From the NCBI RefSeq assembly GCF_021403115.1, contig NZ_JAJSSH010000016.1, positions 27,443-91,442 of the forward strand: 64,000 bases of DNA. Direction: 5' to 3'. Made by a program: the position numbers and the translations under genes. Positions 33,119 to 43,589 of this stretch are shown in pieces (the first letter of the stretch is position 1; every line of letters starts with the position of its first letter). This stretch comes from Sphingobium sufflavum (lineage in GTDB: Bacteria > Pseudomonadota > Alphaproteobacteria > Sphingomonadales > Sphingomonadaceae). A model generated the notes under the pieces. The model had not been told where the DNA came from. It saw nothing but the letters and a program-made list of their open reading frames with translations, and did not search any database.

Positions 33119-34621
33119 TCACTGGGTCTTGCGGATTTCCACAACGGTGGATGTCTGTGGGGGTGTGTCGCGCGTGCTGGTCGAAACCGGCTGCGGGTCG
33201 CGGCCATAGTCGAAATCGAAGAAGGTGTTCTTGGCGCGCCGGTAATTGACGTTGGGGTCGTAAAGCGGCCCGGCGTCGAGGTTCAGGTCGCGCGCCTCCG
33301 CATGGCCCATCGCCGCGATCAGGCTGAAGCCCGCGACATAGGCGTTGCGTTCCGCGGAGACGAGCTGGACCCGCGCGTTCAGCGCCTCCTGCTCGGCGTT
33401 CAATATGTCGAGGATGGTGCGTGTGCCCGCGCTATTCTCCGCCTTCACGCCTTCCAATGACAGGGCGGCGGCCTTCACCGCGGTGCGAGTGGAGGCGATG
33501 GTTTCCAGCGCGGCACGCCAGCTCGCATAGGACGAGCGGACCTGCGAGATGACGGACCGCTCGGTTTCGGTCAGCTGCTCGATAGCCTGCGATTCGCGGG
33601 CGACGCCCTGCCGCGACAGCGCGCTCTGCCGGCCGCCCTGATAGAGGGGCACGGAAAGCTGGACGCCGGCGGTGGCCGACTTATTGGTCCTGGGCGTGGT
33701 GGTGAGGGCGACGGCGTTCAGGTCTTTCTCGGTCCCGAGATAGTCGAGATAGCTGCCGCTCACGAAGCCGTTGATCCGGGGCATCGACCGTCCACGCAGG
33801 GACTTCAGGTCATAGCGGGCGGCATCGCGGTTCTTGATCGCGGCCAGCAGGTCGGAATTGTCCACCAGGGCGATCTGCACCGCCAGTTCGGGCGATTCCG
33901 GCAGGCCGGGCAGCGCGTCGGGCGTCTGCGGGTCACTGAGCGGTGTGCCGACCAGCGCGATATAGCGTTCCTTCGACCCGATCAGCGTCGCCTCTGCGGT
34001 TTGCAGGTTGGCGCGGGCCAGCGCCAGTCGCGAGTCGGACTGGGCGACGTCGGTGCGGGTCAGGTCGCCCACTTCGAACCGGTCGCTGCTGGCGCGCAGG
34101 TTGGTCTCCAGCGCCAGCACATTCTGCCGGTTCAGATAGACGACCTGGCTGTCGCGGATCACGTCCATATAGGCGGCGACCACATTGGCGAACAGCGAGC
34201 TTTCGGTCGCGCGCAGATTATTCTGGCCGGCCTCGACGCGCAGCTTTGCGGCGGCCACGCTGTTGCGGATGCTGCCACCGGCATAGACGGGGACGCTGAG
34301 CTGCACGGTGCCCGACACGTTGCGGTCGGGCTGGGTGGGCACGGATATGGTGCTGCCGGTGAACAGCTGGCGATTGTCCTGATGCAAGATGTCGCTGAAC
34401 TGTCCGCTCAGGTTGACGGCGGGCAGGCCCTCGGCGCGGGTCAGCGGCACCTGCTCATCCGTCGCGCGCAGTCCTGCGCGCGTCGCGTTGAGCGTGGGGT
34501 TATATTGATAGGCCTTGGCGAGTGCCTCGCGCAGTGTTTCCGCGCTGGCCGACGTTGCCGACAGCGCGAGTGTGACAGCTGCCAGCGATCGAAACCTGGT
34601 GCCCCTGAAAATGCCGGTCAT
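33119..34621 (-). CDS. TolC-family outer-membrane channel protein
   Basis: The 500-residue product begins MTGIFRGTRFRSLAAVTLALSATSASA, a signal peptide. Two structural repeats of the outer-membrane efflux protein family follow, with LREALAKAYQYNPTLNATRAGLRATDEQVPLTRAEGLPAVNLSG and GVQLSVPLYQGGRQSALSRQGVARESQAI. The ATG at 34621 is chosen because it starts the signal peptide and has GAGGGA just upstream. The family forms trimeric tunnels for type I secretion and drug efflux. It is a plausible partner of the ABC transporter at 25058-26791 for RTX export, although the genes are 6 kb apart and no fusion protein gene is seen between them. Confidence 0.9.
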   Translation of the reverse strand: MTGIFRGTRFRSLAAVTLALSATSASAETLREALAKAYQYNPTLNATRAGLRATDEQVPLTRAEGLPAVNLSGQFSDILHQDNRQLFTGSTISVPTQPDRNVSGTVQLSVPVYAGGSIRNSVAAAKLRVEAGQNNLRATESSLFANVVAAYMDVIRDSQVVYLNRQNVLALETNLRASSDRFEVGDLTRTDVAQSDSRLALARANLQTAEATLIGSKERYIALVGTPLSDPQTPDALPGLPESPELAVQIALVDNSDLLAAIKNRDAARYDLKSLRGRSMPRINGFVSGSYLDYLGTEKDLNAVALTTTPRTNKSATAGVQLSVPLYQGGRQSALSRQGVARESQAIEQLTETERSVISQVRSSYASWRAALETIASTRTAVKAAALSLEGVKAENSAGTRTILDILNAEQEALNARVQLVSAERNAYVAGFSLIAAMGHAEARDLNLDAGPLYDPNVNYRRAKNTFFDFDYGRDPQPVSTSTRDTPPQTSTVVEIRKTQ

Positions 34622-34903
34622 ATGTCCCTCGTGGTCAGGCGATTGGTGTTCCGGTATCGCCAATATGTCCCATTATTGAACTTTGCTTTCGATACGCAAT
34701 GGACATTATCGGTTCCCGCTGTTGCAATCGCGTAAATATGCGCGCCAGCATAGGGAAATGGTGCGGAAATAGTGGAAAAGAAACGATCCGCTATTTTCTG
34801 CTGCGCTGACCCCATGGTGTTGACGACCCGTTAAGGGAGTCGGCCTTTTGAGGGAGTCGACCTGTCGAGGGCAGGGCGTCGGCCCTGCACCTCACCCGCG
34901 ACA

Positions 34904-35329
34904 TCAATCCATCCGCACGCGCCCGCGACCCTGCTTGACGCCGCTGCGCTGTTTCTTGGCATCGACACGGCGCACCTGCGATCCCTTGGTGGGCTTGGTC
35001 GGTTTGCGCCGCTTGGGCACCAGCGTCGCCTGGGCGATCAGGTCGACCAGCCGGTCCAGTGCCTCACGCTTATTGTCATGCTGGCTGCGCGATCCCTCCG
35101 CGCGCAGGATCAGCACCCCGTCGGCGGTGAGGCGCGACCCCGCCAGCACCGCCAGCCGGTTCTTGACCGCGAGGGGAAGGGAGGGGGACAGGCCGACATC
35201 GAAGCGCAGGATGACGGCGCTGTCCGTGGTGTTGACATGCTGCCCGCCCGCACCGCCGCTGCGCGTGGTGCTATAGTCTATTTCGTCCTCGTTGATCGCG
35301 ATGGAGCGGGTGATGGGGATGACGGGCAT
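34904..35329 (-). CDS. arfB: Alternative ribosome-rescue factor B (ArfB/YaeJ)
   Basis: The 141-residue protein has the release-factor catalytic loop RSGGAGGQHVNTTDSAV near the N-terminus; GGQ triggers hydrolysis of peptidyl-tRNA. A basic C-terminal tail (PKRRKPTKPTKGSQVRRVDAKKQRSGVKQGRGRVRMD) enters the empty mRNA channel of stalled ribosomes. The codon-recognition domain of RF1/RF2 is absent and the length fits ArfB. The ATG at 35329 gives the family start MPVIPITRSIAINEDEI. The RluA-type gene lies 31 bp upstream on the same strand. Confidence 0.93.
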   Translation of the reverse strand: MPVIPITRSIAINEDEIDYSTTRSGGAGGQHVNTTDSAVILRFDVGLSPSLPLAVKNRLAVLAGSRLTADGVLILRAEGSRSQHDNKREALDRLVDLIAQATLVPKRRKPTKPTKGSQVRRVDAKKQRSGVKQGRGRVRMD

Positions 35330-35359
35330 GGCGCTCAACTATCAGGGTGGAAGGGCGGG

Positions 35360-36175
35360 TCAGCCTTCGCCCGCTTCCGGCTGGACTTCGCTGGCGGTTT
35401 CGGGCGGCGATGCAGGGGCAGGCTCCGGGGCAACGTCGACCTGGCCCAGCAGCAATTGCTCCGCATCGGGAAAGCCGCCCGCCGCAAAGCGGTCCGGCAC
35501 GACGGCGCGGGCCTCGATGGCGGGCTTGGCGCCGCGATCCACGCGGATGGACAGGGCGTGGAGGAGGAGGGGCTGGCCCAGCCCTTCCTGCCGGTCGCCA
35601 TAGACGGGATCGCCGACGATGCCGAAGCCCAGCCCTTCGGCGCTGTGCACGCGCAACTGGTGGGTGCGGCCGGTCTGTGGGCTGAACAGGACGAGAGCGC
35701 GCCCGTCGCGTGCGGCGATGACACGCCAGCCGGTGCGCGCCGCCTTGCCGCGCCGGTCATCCGGCACCATGCGCCAGCCATCCTCCGCCGTGCTGGTCTT
35801 GCCCAGCGCCATGTCGATCAGCCCCTCACTCTGTTCCGGCACGCCGGACAGGATGGCGACATAGCGTTTCGTCACCTGCTGAGCCTCGAAGGCGGCGGTG
35901 AACCGTTTGTGCGCCTTGGGATTGCGGGCGAGCAGGAGGCAGCCCGACGTGTCCCGGTCCAGCCGGTGGACGGGCAAGGGCCAACGCTGGAAGCCGAAGG
36001 TCAGCGAGGCGAGATGGTTTTCGAGGCTGAGCGATCCGTCGCGCGGCGCATCGACCGGCAGGCCGGCGGGCTTGTCGATCACGATCGCCTCCCCGTCGAT
36101 GAAGATCACGCGGTCGGCGAGGGGTGAGCGCGCTTCGGAAGCGGCGCCGGGGCGGGCAGGGTGGTTGACGGGCAT
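35360..36175 (-). CDS. RluA-family RNA pseudouridine synthase
   Basis: The 271-residue enzyme shows IVIDKPAGLPVDAP, then the catalytic block HRLDRDTSGCLLLARN whose Asp attacks uridine. TGRTHQLRVHSAEGLGFGIVGDPVYG lies near 170-195. There is no N-terminal S4 domain, so it is closer to RluA/TruC/YlyB-like members. The last 40 residues are Pro/Glu/Ala-rich and probably unfolded. Target (23S rRNA or tRNA) cannot be assigned. It precedes arfB on the same strand and is divergent from the acyltransferase at 36193, with only 17 bp between the start codons. Confidence 0.9.
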   Translation of the reverse strand: MPVNHPARPGAASEARSPLADRVIFIDGEAIVIDKPAGLPVDAPRDGSLSLENHLASLTFGFQRWPLPVHRLDRDTSGCLLLARNPKAHKRFTAAFEAQQVTKRYVAILSGVPEQSEGLIDMALGKTSTAEDGWRMVPDDRRGKAARTGWRVIAARDGRALVLFSPQTGRTHQLRVHSAEGLGFGIVGDPVYGDRQEGLGQPLLLHALSIRVDRGAKPAIEARAVVPDRFAAGGFPDAEQLLLGQVDVAPEPAPASPPETASEVQPEAGEG

Positions 36176-36192
36176 GTGCCGCCCTATAGAGC

Positions 36193-37185
36193 ATGGGCAT
36201 GGCGGGGCATAGCGGACAAAATATGGCGGGCAAGGCAGCGGCGCAAAAGCGTGTCGAATGGGTCGATGCGGCCAAGGGCGTTGGCATATTGCTGGTCATC
36301 GCGGGTCATGTCTGGTGGCGGCCGGGGTCGGTGCATCAGGCGATCTACGCCTTTCACATGCCGCTCTTCTTCCTCCTGTCCGGCTATATGGTGAAGCCGC
36401 AGCCGACGGCGGGCCTGATCGGCCGGCAGGCGCGCAGCCTGCTGGTGCCGTTCGCCGCTTTCTCCCTGATCCTGATCGCGGTGGACCTGACGGTGGAGGG
36501 GCTGCGGGGCACGCGGCCCATCTTCCCCGGTTTCGGCGCGGGTGTGGAGGCGATCCTGTGGCATACAGAAAGCCTGCGCGGGCCGTTCACCATCCTGTGG
36601 TTCATCCCCTGCCTCTTTTTCGCGCGGATCGGCTGGAACATGGTGGCGCGCTGCTGGCCGGATGCGCGGGACGGGCGCTGGGCCGTGCTGGTCGCGCTCG
36701 TCATGGCGGGCGCGCATGGCGTGGCGGCGCGGACCAGCGCATCGCCGCTGGGGCTGATGGCGGTGCCGGCGGCCTTTACCCTTTATTGGGTGGGGCAATA
36801 TTGGAAGGCGCGGCCGCCGGGGATGGCGCTGACGCTGCTGGTGCTCCTCCCTTTGGCGGCGGTCACGCTGGCGCTGTTGCCGCCGGTCAACCTGAAGCCG
36901 GGGGACTTCGGCATGCCGGTTCTGTCACTGGCGGGGGCGGTGGCGATCAGCATCCTGCTGTGCCAGCTGCTGGCGCGGATGCCACATGCGCTGGTGGGGC
37001 CGCTCGCATGGCTGGGCCGGGCGTCGCTCGTTATCATGTATATGCATGTCGCCTTCATCCATTACCTCACGCCCTATTGCGGGCCATGGGCGCTGTTCGC
37101 CCTCGCGCTCGCCGGATCGCTGCTGGTCCATGTCGCCGCCGGGGCGACGCGGGCGGGACGAATTGTCCTGTTAGGGGACAGATAA
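36193..37185 (+). CDS. Acyltransferase 3 family protein (fucose 4-O-acetylase-like)
   Basis: The 330-residue polytopic membrane protein starts the family pattern at about residue 19: KRVEWVDAAKGVGILLVIAGHVWW, then YAFHMPLFFLLSGYMV and ILWFIPCLFFARI. It resembles the YcfT/fucose 4-O-acetylase branch of the acyltransferase 3 group, with a predicted sugar or lipid acceptor. It is outside the EPS block, between rluA-type and ctrA genes, so a link to EPS decoration is uncertain. ATGs at 36199 and 36223 are alternative starts. Confidence 0.85.
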   Translation: MGMAGHSGQNMAGKAAAQKRVEWVDAAKGVGILLVIAGHVWWRPGSVHQAIYAFHMPLFFLLSGYMVKPQPTAGLIGRQARSLLVPFAAFSLILIAVDLTVEGLRGTRPIFPGFGAGVEAILWHTESLRGPFTILWFIPCLFFARIGWNMVARCWPDARDGRWAVLVALVMAGAHGVAARTSASPLGLMAVPAAFTLYWVGQYWKARPPGMALTLLVLLPLAAVTLALLPPVNLKPGDFGMPVLSLAGAVAISILLCQLLARMPHALVGPLAWLGRASLVIMYMHVAFIHYLTPYCGPWALFALALAGSLLVHVAAGATRAGRIVLLGDR

Positions 37186-37200
37186 AGGCCATATCGAATT

Positions 37201-37268
37201 GACTCCGAAACGATGCGGAGTCCGCCAACCCATTGGTTTCAGATTCCTTTCTTGCGACTCATTGATTC
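37201..37268. promoter_or_regulatory. Cluster of five GANTC (CcrM) sites upstream of ctrA
   Basis: GANTC occurs at 37201 (GACTC), 37218 (GAGTC), 37242 (GATTC), 37256 (GACTC) and 37264 (GATTC). This is the recognition sequence of the cell-cycle methylase CcrM of Alphaproteobacteria; GcrA reads its methylation state, and a ctrA promoter of Caulobacter carries such a site. Random expectation is about one site per 256 bp. Confidence 0.8.
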
Positions 37269-37315
37269 CAGACGGTTTATCGAAAATTAACCTTTTGCGT
37301 TCAGAAAGCTTATAG

Positions 37316-37331
37316 TTAATATTGTCGTTAA
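37316..37331 (+). promoter_or_regulatory. CtrA-box-like paired TTAA, possible autoregulation site
   Basis: TTAA at 37316-37319 and 37328-37331 are separated by 8 bp; the CtrA consensus has 7. A further TTAACC begins at 37287. The site ends about 50 bp before the ctrA ATG, as expected for autoregulation. Confidence 0.5.
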
Positions 37332-37380
37332 GCGCGTTCGAACAGGGGCGTGCACTGCGAGCGATCACGAAGGGCTTCAT

Positions 37381-38091
37381 ATGCGCGTTCTGCTGATTGA
37401 AGATGAGCCGACGACAGCGAAAGCGATCGAGCTGATGCTGGTCACTGAGGGCTTCAACGTCTACACGACCGATCTGGGCGAGGAAGGCCTCGATCTGGGC
37501 AAGCTGTATGATTACGACATCATCTGCCTCGATCTCAACCTGCCCGACATGCACGGCTATGACGTGCTCAAGAAACTCCGCACGGCGCGCATCCAGACGC
37601 CGGTGCTGATCCTCTCCGGCATTTCGGAGATGGACTCAAAGGTCCGCTCCTTCGGTTTTGGCGCCGACGATTATGTGACCAAGCCGTTCCACAAGGAAGA
37701 ACTGGTCGCGCGCATCCATGCCGTCGTCCGCCGGTCCAAGGGCCACAGCCAGTCGGTCATCCGCACCGGCAAGCTGGCGGTGAACCTGGATGCCAAGACC
37801 GTCGAGGTCGACAGCAGCCGCGTGCACCTGACCGGCAAGGAATATGCGATGCTGGAGCTGCTTTCGCTCCGCAAGGGCACGACGCTGACCAAGGAAATGT
37901 TCCTCAACCACCTCTATGGCGGGATGGACGAGCCGGAACTCAAGATCATCGACGTCTTCATCTGCAAGCTGCGCAAGAAGCTGGCGCTGGCGTGCGGTGG
38001 CGAAAATTATATCGAGACGGTCTGGGGCCGTGGCTATGTGTTGCGCGATCCCGAAGAAATGGGCCAGCCGCTGCCTGCACAGGTTGCCTGA
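37381..38091 (+). CDS. ctrA: Cell-cycle response regulator CtrA
   Basis: The 236-residue OmpR-type regulator has a receiver domain (1-118), with phosphorylatable Asp51 in [15 protein letters not shown] and Lys in [11 protein letters not shown]. The winged-helix DNA-binding domain (about 130-230) has [54 protein letters not shown] and [10 protein letters not shown]. This strongly conserved sequence identifies CtrA, which controls division, motility and DNA methylation genes in Alphaproteobacteria through the CckA-ChpT relay. The C-terminal tail ends PLPAQVA; in Caulobacter an Ala-Ala end gives ClpXP proteolysis, and the end here differs. GANTC sites and TTAA pairs lie upstream and a terminator downstream. 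Confidence 0.96.
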   Translation: MRVLLIEDEPTTAKAIELMLVTEGFNVYTTDLGEEGLDLGKLYDYDIICLDLNLPDMHGYDVLKKLRTARIQTPVLILSGISEMDSKVRSFGFGADDYVTKPFHKEELVARIHAVVRRSKGHSQSVIRTGKLAVNLDAKTVEVDSSRVHLTGKEYAMLELLSLRKGTTLTKEMFLNHLYGGMDEPELKIIDVFICKLRKKLALACGGENYIETVWGRGYVLRDPEEMGQPLPAQVA

Positions 38092-38123
38092 ACCCGCTTT
38101 TCGAGCAGTTTCGAGCAAGATGA

Positions 38124-38158
38124 GGTCGATGGACGTTGTTCCGTCGGCCTTTTCTTTT
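38124..38158 (+). terminator. Rho-independent terminator of ctrA
   Basis: ggtcgatgg at 38124-38132 pairs with ccgtcggcc at 38141-38149 (two G-U pairs, 8-nt loop), followed by ttttctttt. It lies 33 bp after the ctrA stop. Confidence 0.85.
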
Positions 38159-38357
38159 GGCGATCATGCAGCGTGTCGGGCCACGGGATGGAGGCTCTCC
38201 ACGCAGCCGGGAAATCGACGGTTGGTGTCGAGTGTCTGGCATCTTGACGAGGGTCAGGGCCATTCGGGGCATCATGGATGGGGCGTGGAATAGGGGCGGG
38301 ACAGATGGGAAAGGGCTTCCCAAACATCGGTGCCGGAGTTCGCCTCGCGATTATGCT

Positions 38358-38475
38358 GAGAGCGTGATGATGTTAAAGTCACGTATCTCGTCATTGCGAG
38401 CGCAGTGAAGCCATCCATGTCGCGCCCGTGGATTATTTCGCTGCGCTCGCAGTGACGTTTCAAGGAACAGCGTTG
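38358..38475. repeat. Dispersed REP/MITE-like repeat, copy E
   Basis: It starts gagagcgtgatgatg and contains cgtcattgcgagcgcagtgaag and ttcgctgcgctcgcagtgacg, an inverted pair that can fold into a long hairpin. It lies between the convergent ctrA and moaB genes, the rest of the 387-bp gap holding only the ctrA terminator. Confidence 0.7.
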
Positions 38476-38478
38476 CGT

Positions 38479-39006
38479 CTAACGCTCCGTCAGGCGGGGC
38501 ATCAATTCCACGAAATTGCAGGGCCGGAAACGGCTGTCGAGCTGGTGGACCAATATCTTGTCCCAGCCATCCCGCACCGCGCCGGTCGATCCGGGCAGCG
38601 CAAAGATATAGGTGCCCCGCGCGACGCAGGCGCATGCGCGCGACTGGATGGTCGATGTGCCGATGCTCTCGAAGCTCAGCCAGCGGAACAGCTCGCCAAA
38701 GCCGGGTATGGCCTTGTCCTGCACCTGTTCGATGGCCTCCGGCGTCACGTCGCGGCCGGTGACGCCCGTGCCGCCGGTGGTGATGATGCAATCGACGGCC
38801 TCATCCTCGATCCACGCATGGAGCCGCGCGACGATGGCGTTGCGGTCGTCCTTCACGATTTGCCGGTCGATCACCACATGGCCCGCGCCCGTCACCCGTT
38901 CGACCAGCGTGTCGCCGGATCGGTCCTCGCTCAGGCCGCGGCTGTCGGAAATGGTGAGGACGGCGATATGGACCGGCTGGAACGCCCGGCTCTCGTCAAT
39001 CGGCAC
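38479..39006 (-). CDS. moaB: Molybdenum cofactor biosynthesis protein B
   Basis: The 175-residue MoaB/Mog-fold protein shows [21 protein letters not shown], the molybdopterin-binding loop [21 protein letters not shown] (Gly/Thr-rich) and [19 protein letters not shown]. MoaB-type proteins adenylylate molybdopterin or are its close paralogues. No other molybdenum cofactor gene is in the window. It begins just inside the 3' end of the lytic transglycosylase gene (overlap 38996-39006), suggesting that the two are read from one transcript. Confidence 0.93.
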   Translation of the reverse strand: MPIDESRAFQPVHIAVLTISDSRGLSEDRSGDTLVERVTGAGHVVIDRQIVKDDRNAIVARLHAWIEDEAVDCIITTGGTGVTGRDVTPEAIEQVQDKAIPGFGELFRWLSFESIGTSTIQSRACACVARGTYIFALPGSTGAVRDGWDKILVHQLDSRFRPCNFVELMPRLTER

Positions 39007-40972
39007 CGGCGGCTCGTCCGGCGGCGGTCATGCGGACGGCCAGTTCGGTGCCCCGACCCGGAAAGCGCGACCACAGGCCCTGCGCCATCGCGTTCAGCGC
39101 GCCCGATTTGCCGCCATTTTCCATCTGGTACATCCAGTAGTTGCGCAGCACCACATTCACATAGGCGCGCGTCTCATAATAAGGGACGGACTCTATGAAG
39201 AGCAGCGGATCGCCCTCGTCGCGGATCTGGTATTTCCACCGCTCCACCGGCAGCGGACCGGCGTTATAGGCGGCGATCACCTTGGCCAGCAGGCCGTCGG
39301 TCGCGCCCATGTTGCTCAGTTTTTCCAGATACCGCTGGCCATATTCCATGTTGACGGCGGGGGTGTAGAGGTCGCCGGGACTCAGCGCCTCACCGCGCGC
39401 GGCGGCCAGATCGTTCGCGGTGCCGGGCAACACCTGCATCAGACCACGCGCACCCGCCAGGCTGACCGCATCCGCCTGAAACCGCGATTCCTGGAGGGCG
39501 TGGGCAAAGACAAGCGCCTTGTCCACGCGCCAGCCGCCCGTGGGCGTCCAGTCCGGCTTGGGATAGCGGGTGTAGGCGCGCGCCTTGACCCCCGTGGGGC
39601 TGCGCTGCGCCAGCCAGAGCTGGGTGCGGGGCAGCGACAATTCGCTCGCCAGATGCACCAGCGCCTCATAATTTTCCGGGCCGCTGATCGACGCCTGATA
39701 ACGCAGCGTCTCGTCCGCGTCGCCCAGCCGCCGGATGCTGGCCAGCGACGTGGCGATAACCGCGCCGGGCAGGGCGGCGATCTTCTGCTTCTCCCGCGCG
39801 GACAGCGGATCGCGCAGCAGGCCGGTCGGCGTCGGCAGGCCCAATGTCTCGCTGGACAGCAGGCCATAGAAGGTTTCATCCTCCCGCGCCGCCGCCTGCA
39901 ACAGGGCCGTGACCTTCTGCGGCCGCTTGCCCGCCATATTGGCGCGCGCGGCCCAGTAATAGCCAGCGGAGCGCAGGTCGCTGTCGTCCGTACGGGCGGA
40001 CACATTGGCAAAGGCCGCCGCCGCTCCGTCCCAATCCTTGTCGCGCCAGCTGGCGAGGCCCGCGACCCAATAGGCGGGCGCGAGATAGGGGCCGCTGCCC
40101 TCCGCCGTCGCCTGCAAGGCCAGACGGCGCGCATTGGTGACGTCGCCGGTGATGAAATAAGACCAGGCGATGCGCTGGCGCATTTCGGTCAGACAGGCGA
40201 TGGAGAGGCCCGCGCCCTGGCTGGCGATCAGCGATTCCGCGAGGGCGGGCGTGTCAGCCTTGATCGCCGCTGCGACCTGTGGCGAGAGCATGTCGGAAAC
40301 CGGGTCGCCCTTGATCGCCTTCAATATGCCGCGCTGGGGCGATCCGCCCGTGTACATCAACTGGCGGATCTGCGGCCGGTCGGGCAGGATCTGCGCGCCG
40401 CGCCGCGTGGCCAGCCGCGCCAGCTGCTCCGACTGGGGCAGGTGCGGCGCCTTGGTCAGCAGGTCGAGGATGTCGAACAGCTCGGTGCGCGGCGAATCCT
40501 TGGCGAGGTACAGCTTTGCCAGCAGATAGGGCCGCATCGCGTCCTGCTCCGGCAGGGACAGGATCGCGCCCTTCGCATCGCTCCAGGCGGAGGCGTCCAG
40601 CCTGTCGAAAATGCTGCGATAGAGCGCCGGACCGGCGAGCGTCTGCACCGGGGCGGCGCTGACCGCCGGGACGGAAACCGGGGCAGGTGCGGGCAGGGGC
40701 GCAGGCCGGAAAGCGGGAGCGGATACCGGGGCGGCGGGCGCGGTGACGAACGCATCGGGCGCGAAGGCGGGCATGAGTACGGTCGGCCCCTGCGCATCGT
40801 CGGCGGCCTGTGCGGCGGACGGCGCGACGCTCGCGGCAAATGTCAGCGTCAGGCCAATGGCCGTCGAACGAAAATTCCGCACGCTCTTCGTCATCCCACC
40901 CGATTTCGTCATATCAGATTTTGTCATGCCCCATTTCGTCATGCCCCATTTCGTCATGCCCCATTTCGTCAT
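38996..40972 (-). CDS. Soluble lytic murein transglycosylase (SLT family) with repeat-encoded N-terminus
   Basis: The protein has up to 658 residues. After a signal peptide ([21 protein letters not shown]) come a Pro/Ala-rich linker, helical repeats of the Slt70 superhelix, and a C-terminal SLT domain. There [28 protein letters not shown] holds the catalytic Glu, followed by [12 protein letters not shown] and [13 protein letters not shown]. It cleaves peptidoglycan with 1,6-anhydro products. The N-terminus before the signal is odd: three MTKWG units plus MTKSD and MTKSGG, from a 15-bp DNA repeat, giving six in-frame ATGs. The first ATG (40972) overlaps the stop of the upstream gene (ATGA), but the ATG at 40894 gives a normal signal peptide length. 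Confidence 0.9.
   Translation of the reverse strand: MTKWGMTKWGMTKWGMTKSDMTKSGGMTKSVRNFRSTAIGLTLTFAASVAPSAAQAADDAQGPTVLMPAFAPDAFVTAPAAPVSAPAFRPAPLPAPAPVSVPAVSAAPVQTLAGPALYRSIFDRLDASAWSDAKGAILSLPEQDAMRPYLLAKLYLAKDSPRTELFDILDLLTKAPHLPQSEQLARLATRRGAQILPDRPQIRQLMYTGGSPQRGILKAIKGDPVSDMLSPQVAAAIKADTPALAESLIASQGAGLSIACLTEMRQRIAWSYFITGDVTNARRLALQATAEGSGPYLAPAYWVAGLASWRDKDWDGAAAAFANVSARTDDSDLRSAGYYWAARANMAGKRPQKVTALLQAAAREDETFYGLLSSETLGLPTPTGLLRDPLSAREKQKIAALPGAVIATSLASIRRLGDADETLRYQASISGPENYEALVHLASELSLPRTQLWLAQRSPTGVKARAYTRYPKPDWTPTGGWRVDKALVFAHALQESRFQADAVSLAGARGLMQVLPGTANDLAAARGEALSPGDLYTPAVNMEYGQRYLEKLSNMGATDGLLAKVIAAYNAGPLPVERWKYQIRDEGDPLLFIESVPYYETRAYVNVVLRNYWMYQMENGGKSGALNAMAQGLWSRFPGRGTELAVRMTAAGRAAGAD
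40927..40972 (-). repeat. 15-bp tandem repeat, three exact units plus a partial
   Basis: On the minus strand the unit atgacgaaatggggc occurs three times in tandem, followed by a degenerate fourth. Each unit carries an in-frame ATG of the transglycosylase gene. Confidence 0.88.
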
Positions 40973-41733
40973 GACTGCGTCGCCAGCTGCCGTAATTGTG
41001 CCCAGGCAGCGGCCTTGCGCTCGGCATGCTTAAGCAAAACAAAAGGTGCGGGCAAGAGCATGGCGGAAATCCTGCCACCCCGATGGTTAATGGCAAGTGT
41101 CGCGCTGTCGATCAATTCGCCGTTCATCTGCTGGAATGCACGGTTCGTCCCGTCGCCCAATATGATGATAGTGCGAGGATTTGTCAGCCCGATGAAATGA
41201 TGCAGCCGTTCGGCGGCCCGCACCGCCGGTGTTTCCGCGATGATGCCGCCCGCCGGACGGGCCAGCAGCAGGCTGGCCATCGCGATTTTTTCGACATCCA
41301 GCCCGACCGCGCGCACCATGCCGCCCAGCAAGGCCCGGTCCGTCCCGGAAAAAAGCCGTCCCGCGGCCATATCCTCCGCCGTCGGCATGTCGGTGATGAC
41401 CAGCATGTCCGCGTCTGCCACGACATGCGGTGCGATGCGGGTACGGGAGAAGGTCGCCTCCGGCTGGTCGGGATCGATCGCGAGCCACGCCAGAAAGCCG
41501 TCGAGATCGTCCGGCATGGCGACCGGCTCCCGCAGCACCGCCTCCGGCGCGACCGCCGGAGCGATTTCTGCGCGTTGCGGCAAGGGAGCGAAAACCGGCT
41601 GCGCGGCCTGTGCCCCGGCGGCGGGGCGGTCCCGCACCAGCCAGTTATGCGGCGATTCTCCCACGGCCATGTCCACGCCGGCCAGCGCCCACCAATGGGT
41701 GAGGGAGGCGGCGAGCGTGTCGCTGTCGGTCAT
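40969..41733 (-). CDS. Uracil-DNA glycosylase superfamily-like protein
   Basis: The product has about 254 residues from the ATG at 41733 (an upstream ATG at 41751 is possible). The region DMLVITDMPTAEDMAAGRLFSGTDRALLGGMVRAVGLD matches the second half of the active-site area of type 4/5 uracil-DNA glycosylases. TNPRTIIILGDGTNRAFQ and a later NHRGGRISAMLLPAPFVLL align with their C-terminal motifs. The usual GEAPG/GExPG and HPS motifs and the four-Cys iron-sulphur ligands are not evident, so enzyme activity is doubtful. Its stop codon overlaps the first ATG of the transglycosylase gene. Confidence 0.7.
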   Translation of the reverse strand: MTDSDTLAASLTHWWALAGVDMAVGESPHNWLVRDRPAAGAQAAQPVFAPLPQRAEIAPAVAPEAVLREPVAMPDDLDGFLAWLAIDPDQPEATFSRTRIAPHVVADADMLVITDMPTAEDMAAGRLFSGTDRALLGGMVRAVGLDVEKIAMASLLLARPAGGIIAETPAVRAAERLHHFIGLTNPRTIIILGDGTNRAFQQMNGELIDSATLAINHRGGRISAMLLPAPFVLLKHAERKAAAWAQLRQLATQS

Positions 41734-41772
41734 TATGGCAGGGGCGATCATCGCTGACGCACAGACAAGAGG

Positions 41773-41788
41773 TTGACGAACACGTCAA
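41773..41788. promoter_or_regulatory. Palindrome between divergent UDG-like and ETF-QO genes
   Basis: ttgacgaacacgtcaa is a perfect 6-bp dyad with a 4-bp spacer, 82 bp before the ETF-QO ATG. TetR-type regulators of fatty-acid or amino-acid oxidation bind dyads of this kind; the regulator is not known. Confidence 0.4.
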
Positions 41789-41869
41789 GAATTGCTGTGC
41801 GCCGGAGCAGCAGAATGTTTTAAAAATGCGATGGCCCGCCGAACGAGTGGGCATGTGGAGATCTTGGAA

Positions 41870-43516
<1,647 letters not shown>

Positions 43517-43535
43517 TCGAACAGCGATAAGGCCA

Positions 43536-43567
43536 ATGGTGCCCGTGTCATCAGGAGCGGGCACCAT
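43536..43567 (+). terminator. Hairpin between ETF-QO and galE
   Basis: atggtgcccg at 43536-43545 pairs perfectly with 43558-43567 around a 12-nt loop, followed by gatttt. It may end the ETF-QO transcript or act in the galE leader; it contains a possible galE ATG at 43566 and its AGGAG in the loop. Confidence 0.6.
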
Positions 43568-43589
43568 GATTTTCAGGAACTGGGTGCAG

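Noticed and set aside
40920..40980. CRISPR array
   Set aside because: The 15-bp units are directly adjacent without spacers and lie inside a coding region. No cas gene is present in the window.
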